Assembly (NCBI GenBank): GCA_040766585.1
Contig: JAXGQE010000008.1
Span: forward strand, 77,975-141,974
Reading direction: 5' to 3'
DNA: 64,000 bases
Origin: JAXGQE01 sp040766585
GTDB taxonomy: Bacteria; Bacillota; SLNR01
Shown: in pieces, positions 61,501-64,000 of the stretch
Layout of the letters: each line of letters opens with the position of its first letter
Position numbering within the stretch: position 1 is the first letter of the stretch
Position numbers and translations under genes: made by a program
The notes under the pieces: generated by a model
The model's database searches: none
Seen by the model: the letters and a program-made list of their open reading frames with translations, nothing else
What the model was told of the DNA's origin: nothing

Positions 61501-62384
61501 TGGAGAGCATCGTACAGTACTATTTGAATCAGGGGTAACAACGGCGAGTCCATGCCGGTGGCGCATTCATCCAACCTATAAGGACTTGCGTTTCCAGCCA
61601 CGGGACAGACTCGAGAAAGGTACGGGGTACACCGATCCGTTTCCCGTATCACGGTAAGATCCGGCACACAGCCTATCACAGCATCTATGGGAACCTGATC
61701 ATGGTGGAAAGTGCACGCATGCAGGTTCTTTTCATGTTCGCCCACTGCCATGATATCCAGGTCAAGGTTGGCCAAAGTGTCACACCGGGTCAGGTGATCG
61801 GCAAGGTGGGTGCGACAGGCAATGCCACAGGGCCTCATATTCATCTGGAGATCCGGGCAGATGACGGAACAAAGATGGGCGGTAAGGTCTGGGGAGACCC
61901 AGAAGACTATTTTGAAGGAGATGGTGTTATGCATCATAAGGTAAAGGCAGGGGAGACTGCGGCCAGGATTGCTGCCCAGTACGGGATCACGCTGGCGGAA
62001 CTGGCAGCTGCCAATCCGCAGGTGGCTGATTTGAACAAGATCTATGTGGACCAAATCCTGGCAATCCCGCAGAAAGTGGTTAGTCCTGAAGAGATTCCCG
62101 GTACCAAGGACAATATCAAGAATGTCATCGTGAAGTATGAAGACAGAATTATCCCGGGTATTGATGGTATTGCTGCAGACCCAGGCCGGACCTATGTGCA
62201 GCTCCGGGCAATTGCAGATGTTTATGGATTCAAGTTTGAACCATTGGATGGGAAGAGTTGGTCCAGCGGGGTCAGGCTGATTCCCAAAGAAGCAGAGCAA
62301 GGAGCACCGGATGATAAATCAAAAAGACTGGCTGCCGAACTCTTCAGAGTAATTGAAGAATTGAAACAGTCAGTGAAGGAGTGA
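61501..62384 (+). pseudogene. Endolysin (M23 peptidase plus LysM), frameshifted at the N-terminus
   Basis: The gene would start at ATG 61501 (MESIVQYYLNQG). It then hits a stop because one G seems to be missing at 61538. In other frames the M23 region can be read: TSP.RWRIHPTYKDLRF, then a H-x-H-G-x-D region disrupted by an extra and a missing base near 61603-61617, then a further shift near 61653. From 61701 the frame is clean: HCHDIQVKVGQSVTPGQVIG, GPHIHLEI (zinc motif), a LysM repeat (HKVKAGETAARIAAQYGITL near 61930) and a C-terminal tail. At least three indels make it non-functional as read. Confidence 0.8.
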
Positions 62385-62391
62385 AGAGAAT

Positions 62392-62697
62392 ATGGAATGG
62401 GTTATTGAACTTCCCCAGGAGATTGGACCGGCATTGGTCATTGTGATGACGGCCATCATGTTGGATGTAGTGTTGGGTATCATGGTACACATAAAGACCG
62501 GTGATTTTGATGTTAGGCTGCTGCCGAAGTTTCTGTTGACAGGTGTGATTCCGTATGTGGGCGGGCTGCTGTTTCTAGCTATTGCAGCCCAATATGTGGG
62601 TGTAGTGTATCGGGAGATCTTCCTGAGTGTGGCCGGATTGATTGGAATCAAGTATATTGCGGAGTTGAAAGATAAGATAGTGGAATTGATGGGATGA
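62392..62697 (+). CDS. Phage holin
   Basis: A 101-residue protein with three hydrophobic segments (about 10-32, 45-65, 68-85) and a charged C-terminus (KYIAELKDKIVELMG), the pattern of the phage holin family next to endolysins. It starts at ATG 62392, 7 bases after the endolysin stop, behind AGGAGTGAAG. A terminator follows. Confidence 0.85.
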   Translation: MEWVIELPQEIGPALVIVMTAIMLDVVLGIMVHIKTGDFDVRLLPKFLLTGVIPYVGGLLFLAIAAQYVGVVYREIFLSVAGLIGIKYIAELKDKIVELMG

Positions 62698-62720
62698 CAT
62701 AATAGATCATATGATACAGA

Positions 62721-62754
62721 ACGCCCCTCTGCTGCGGAGGGGCGATTTTTTTGG
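62721..62754 (+). terminator. Terminator of the phage late operon
   Basis: CGCCCCTC and GAGGGGCG form a strong 8-bp stem with a TGCTGCG loop, followed by ATTTTTTTG. Confidence 0.93.
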
Positions 62755-62936
62755 GATAAAATTATTCAAGAAAATCTGATTGATTTGCAAATAAGATTTG
62801 TAGTGAGTCTCCAATTTTACACATACAAGGAGGCATGCATGGATAGACAGTTAAGATTTAGGAGAAGCTTGGTTGAAAGTGTTTAGCCCAATAGGTTGAA
62901 TAATTTGCATTTCTCATTTTACTGAGATCTTTCGGA
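62755..62936. other. Gap after the late-operon terminator
   Basis: AT-rich sequence. A ribosome binding site (AAGGAGG) and ATG at 62839 open a frame of only 15 codons that stops at 62884. It looks like the remnant of a truncated gene start. Nothing else was seen. Confidence 0.4.
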
Positions 62937-63296
62937 TTATTCTATTTCAAGGATGTCATGCAAATGTGAGTAGGATTCTTTGAGCTCAGTTAGGTATTGC
63001 ATTGAGTACTGGTAGCTGTGATCAGTAAGAATACTATCTAGTAGTTCATGCGAAAACCTTTCATAACTAATGAGGAAATCATCTATGTCACTTCGTTCTA
63101 AGCTTGGCATCAAGGCATAAAGAATCTTAGCAGAGTTATAGTTTGACTCAGCAAGCGAAAGACAAACTACTAGATGCATTTTTTGGGGATTCTCATTGCA
63201 AATTTCATCATAACAGCGATATGAATAAGTGAAGATAGATCGGAGGAAAGCTCGGAGTTCATTCTTACATTGCTCAAAGTTTGTATCATCAGGCAT
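62937..63296 (-). CDS. Unknown acidic helical protein
   Basis: A 119-residue protein on the minus strand, starting at ATG 63296 behind GGAGG. It is helical, with an abundance of Tyr, Ser and acidic residues (LSLAESNYNSAKILYALMPS, SYERFSHELLDSILTDHSYQ). No family was recognised. Between the lysis genes and a type I restriction gene it might be a lysogenic-conversion or defence accessory gene. Confidence 0.6.
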   Translation of the reverse strand: MPDDTNFEQCKNELRAFLRSIFTYSYRCYDEICNENPQKMHLVVCLSLAESNYNSAKILYALMPSLERSDIDDFLISYERFSHELLDSILTDHSYQYSMQYLTELKESYSHLHDILEIE

Positions 63297-63527
63297 ATCA
63301 TGGCCTCCTTCAAATTTGTATTGGTCATAATATTAAGCACAAGGTGCAAATATTCCTTCTTTTGGCAGTTGTACCCCTCTTTGGGGGATGTTTTGCTACT
63401 CTTTCCCAGGGTAATGTAAAGATTATTCAGTATTGTCCGTTCCTGTGTAGGATTTTCTGTGTTTATGTCTAACCTAGAATAATATGTAAATCCGACAAGT
63501 ACTGACTCAATTCAACAGGAAGGTGAT
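63297..63527. other. Intergenic region before hsdM
   Basis: A divergent control region between the unknown gene and hsdM, low in GC. A plus-strand frame at 63281-63472 exists but has no ribosome binding site and is not supported. No attR-like copy of the tRNA-Thr end was found here. Confidence 0.4.
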
Positions 63528-64000
63528 ATGATGGCTGTCTTGACCAGTGAGATGGAAAGAAAGCTGTTTAGTGCTGCGGATGACCTCCGAGCAAATGCAA
63601 AGCTTAAATCTCATGAATATGCGATTCCCGTCTTGGGACTCATTTTTTTGAAATATGCGGATTACAAATTTACCCGAGCTAAAGTAATAATTGAAAAGGA
63701 ACAAGGCAGCAGCCGGAGGACTATAGGTCCTATTGACTACCAGAAACACGGCGTTCTGTATATACCGGATACTGCCAGATATTCTTATCTGCTAACGCTC
63801 CCCGAAGGAGCGGATGTATCGGATGCAGTAAATCAAGCTATGAAAGATATCGAAGAAGCAAACCCTGATTTAAAGGGCGTACTCCCAAAGAACTACCGCA
63901 GAATACCCAAAGATGTTCTGACATCCCTTATGAAAACTTTTTCCAGCATTGAAATCCCCGAAGATAACGGTGATACGTTTGGCGCAATATACGAGTATTT
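63528..64000 (+). CDS. hsdM: Type I restriction-modification DNA methyltransferase HsdM, partial
   Basis: The first 157 or so codons are in the window. They match the N-terminal helical domain of HsdM: TSEMERKLFSAADDLRANAK, AIPVLGLIFLKYADYKF, and IPDTARYSYLL. The catalytic NPPY/F motif would lie beyond the window end. HsdM methylates adenine within the type I complex with HsdS and HsdR. ATG 63528 or 63531 follows CAGGAAGGTG. Whether it belongs to the prophage or to the chromosome next to it cannot be told. Confidence 0.85.
   Translation, partial: MMAVLTSEMERKLFSAADDLRANAKLKSHEYAIPVLGLIFLKYADYKFTRAKVIIEKEQGSSRRTIGPIDYQKHGVLYIPDTARYSYLLTLPEGADVSDAVNQAMKDIEEANPDLKGVLPKNYRRIPKDVLTSLMKTFSSIEIPEDNGDTFGAIYEY

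Larger units (their letters stand above)
29146..64000. mobile_element. Siphovirus-type prophage, right end beyond the window
   Basis: The segment starts after tRNA-Thr with integrase and a repressor/Cro switch, and continues through recombination, replication, terminase, head, tail and lysis genes in the usual phage order. A copy of the tRNA 3' end that would mark attR was looked for after the holin (62.7-64.0 kb) and not seen, so the element continues or its end has been lost. Portal and endolysin genes are frameshifted. The start of a type I restriction gene at the end may be prophage cargo or chromosomal. Confidence 0.9.

Noticed and set aside
63281..63472. Plus-strand frame with a hydrophobic, cysteine-rich product
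   Set aside because: No ribosome binding site, overlap with the start of the minus-strand gene, and no family resemblance; treated as intergenic.
62700..63530. Search for attR (copy of the tRNA-Thr 3' end)
   Set aside because: No stretch resembling GGTTCGAGTCCCATCGTCGG was found in this part, so no right attachment site is claimed.

Overview
The window reads as a piece of chromosome from a Firmicute, most likely a clostridial-type anaerobe with roughly balanced GC. This rests on gene content and order: an rRNA operon, ctsR-mcsA-mcsB-clpC, radA, carD, a PIN/TRAM protein, ispD-ispF, gltX, cysS behind a T-box leader, Mini-RNase III, thyX, rlmB, sigH and a tRNA. T-box control, CtsR/McsB, Mini-III and SigH are all Firmicute traits. 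I cannot name a genus. The 16S itself has changes at normally invariant positions and should not be used for identification without rechecking.

Layout. 1-958: the right part of a damaged IS1202/ISNCY-type insertion sequence, ending 17 bp before the rRNA promoter. 976-6000: 16S-23S-5S-tRNA-Asn and a terminator. 6.2-14.3 kb: an EF-G-like GTPase, an RlmI-type rRNA methyltransferase, and the CtsR regulon operon with its own operator. 14.4-22.7 kb: tocopherol-cyclase-like protein, radA, carD, PIN/TRAM protein, ispDF, RlpA-like protein and gltX. 22.68-24.32 kb: a second copy of the same IS, flanked by a 17-bp target duplication. It sits in the last codons of gltX, directly against the cysS promoter. 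24.3-29.1 kb: cysS, mrnC, thyX, rlmB, sigH and tRNA-Thr.

29.15 kb to near the window end: a prophage of siphovirus type, integrated at tRNA-Thr. It runs integrase, ImmA-like protease, repressor / Cro switch with evenly spaced operators, recombination genes (YqaJ exonuclease, HNH, RusA, SSB), replication genes (initiator-like protein, G39P-like helicase loader), an ArpU-like late regulator, a low-GC insert, terminase, portal, head, tail (with a -1 frameshift signal in the tail-assembly chaperone), tape measure, a 1543-residue tail fibre/spike, and lysis genes. No copy of the tRNA 3' end was found on the right, so the right attachment site probably lies beyond the window. The last gene is the start of a type I restriction-modification hsdM.

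The most interesting content is conflict-related. (1) 39750-40950 holds three tightly packed low-GC genes: a PARP-like ADP-ribosyltransferase-fold protein, a small protein, and a SecB-like chaperone. This matches the plan of a toxin-antitoxin-chaperone system of the CmdTAC type. (2) 41426-42381 is a Panacea-domain antitoxin-like gene overlapping an unknown gene, the plan of a PanAT pair. (3) The minor head protein carries a C-terminal papain-fold toxin-like domain and is followed by a 1-nt-overlapping candidate immunity gene. (4) hsdM follows the lysis genes. Portal and endolysin are frameshifted, so the prophage may be defective, or the sequence has small indel errors. The same question hangs over the rRNA and IS copies.
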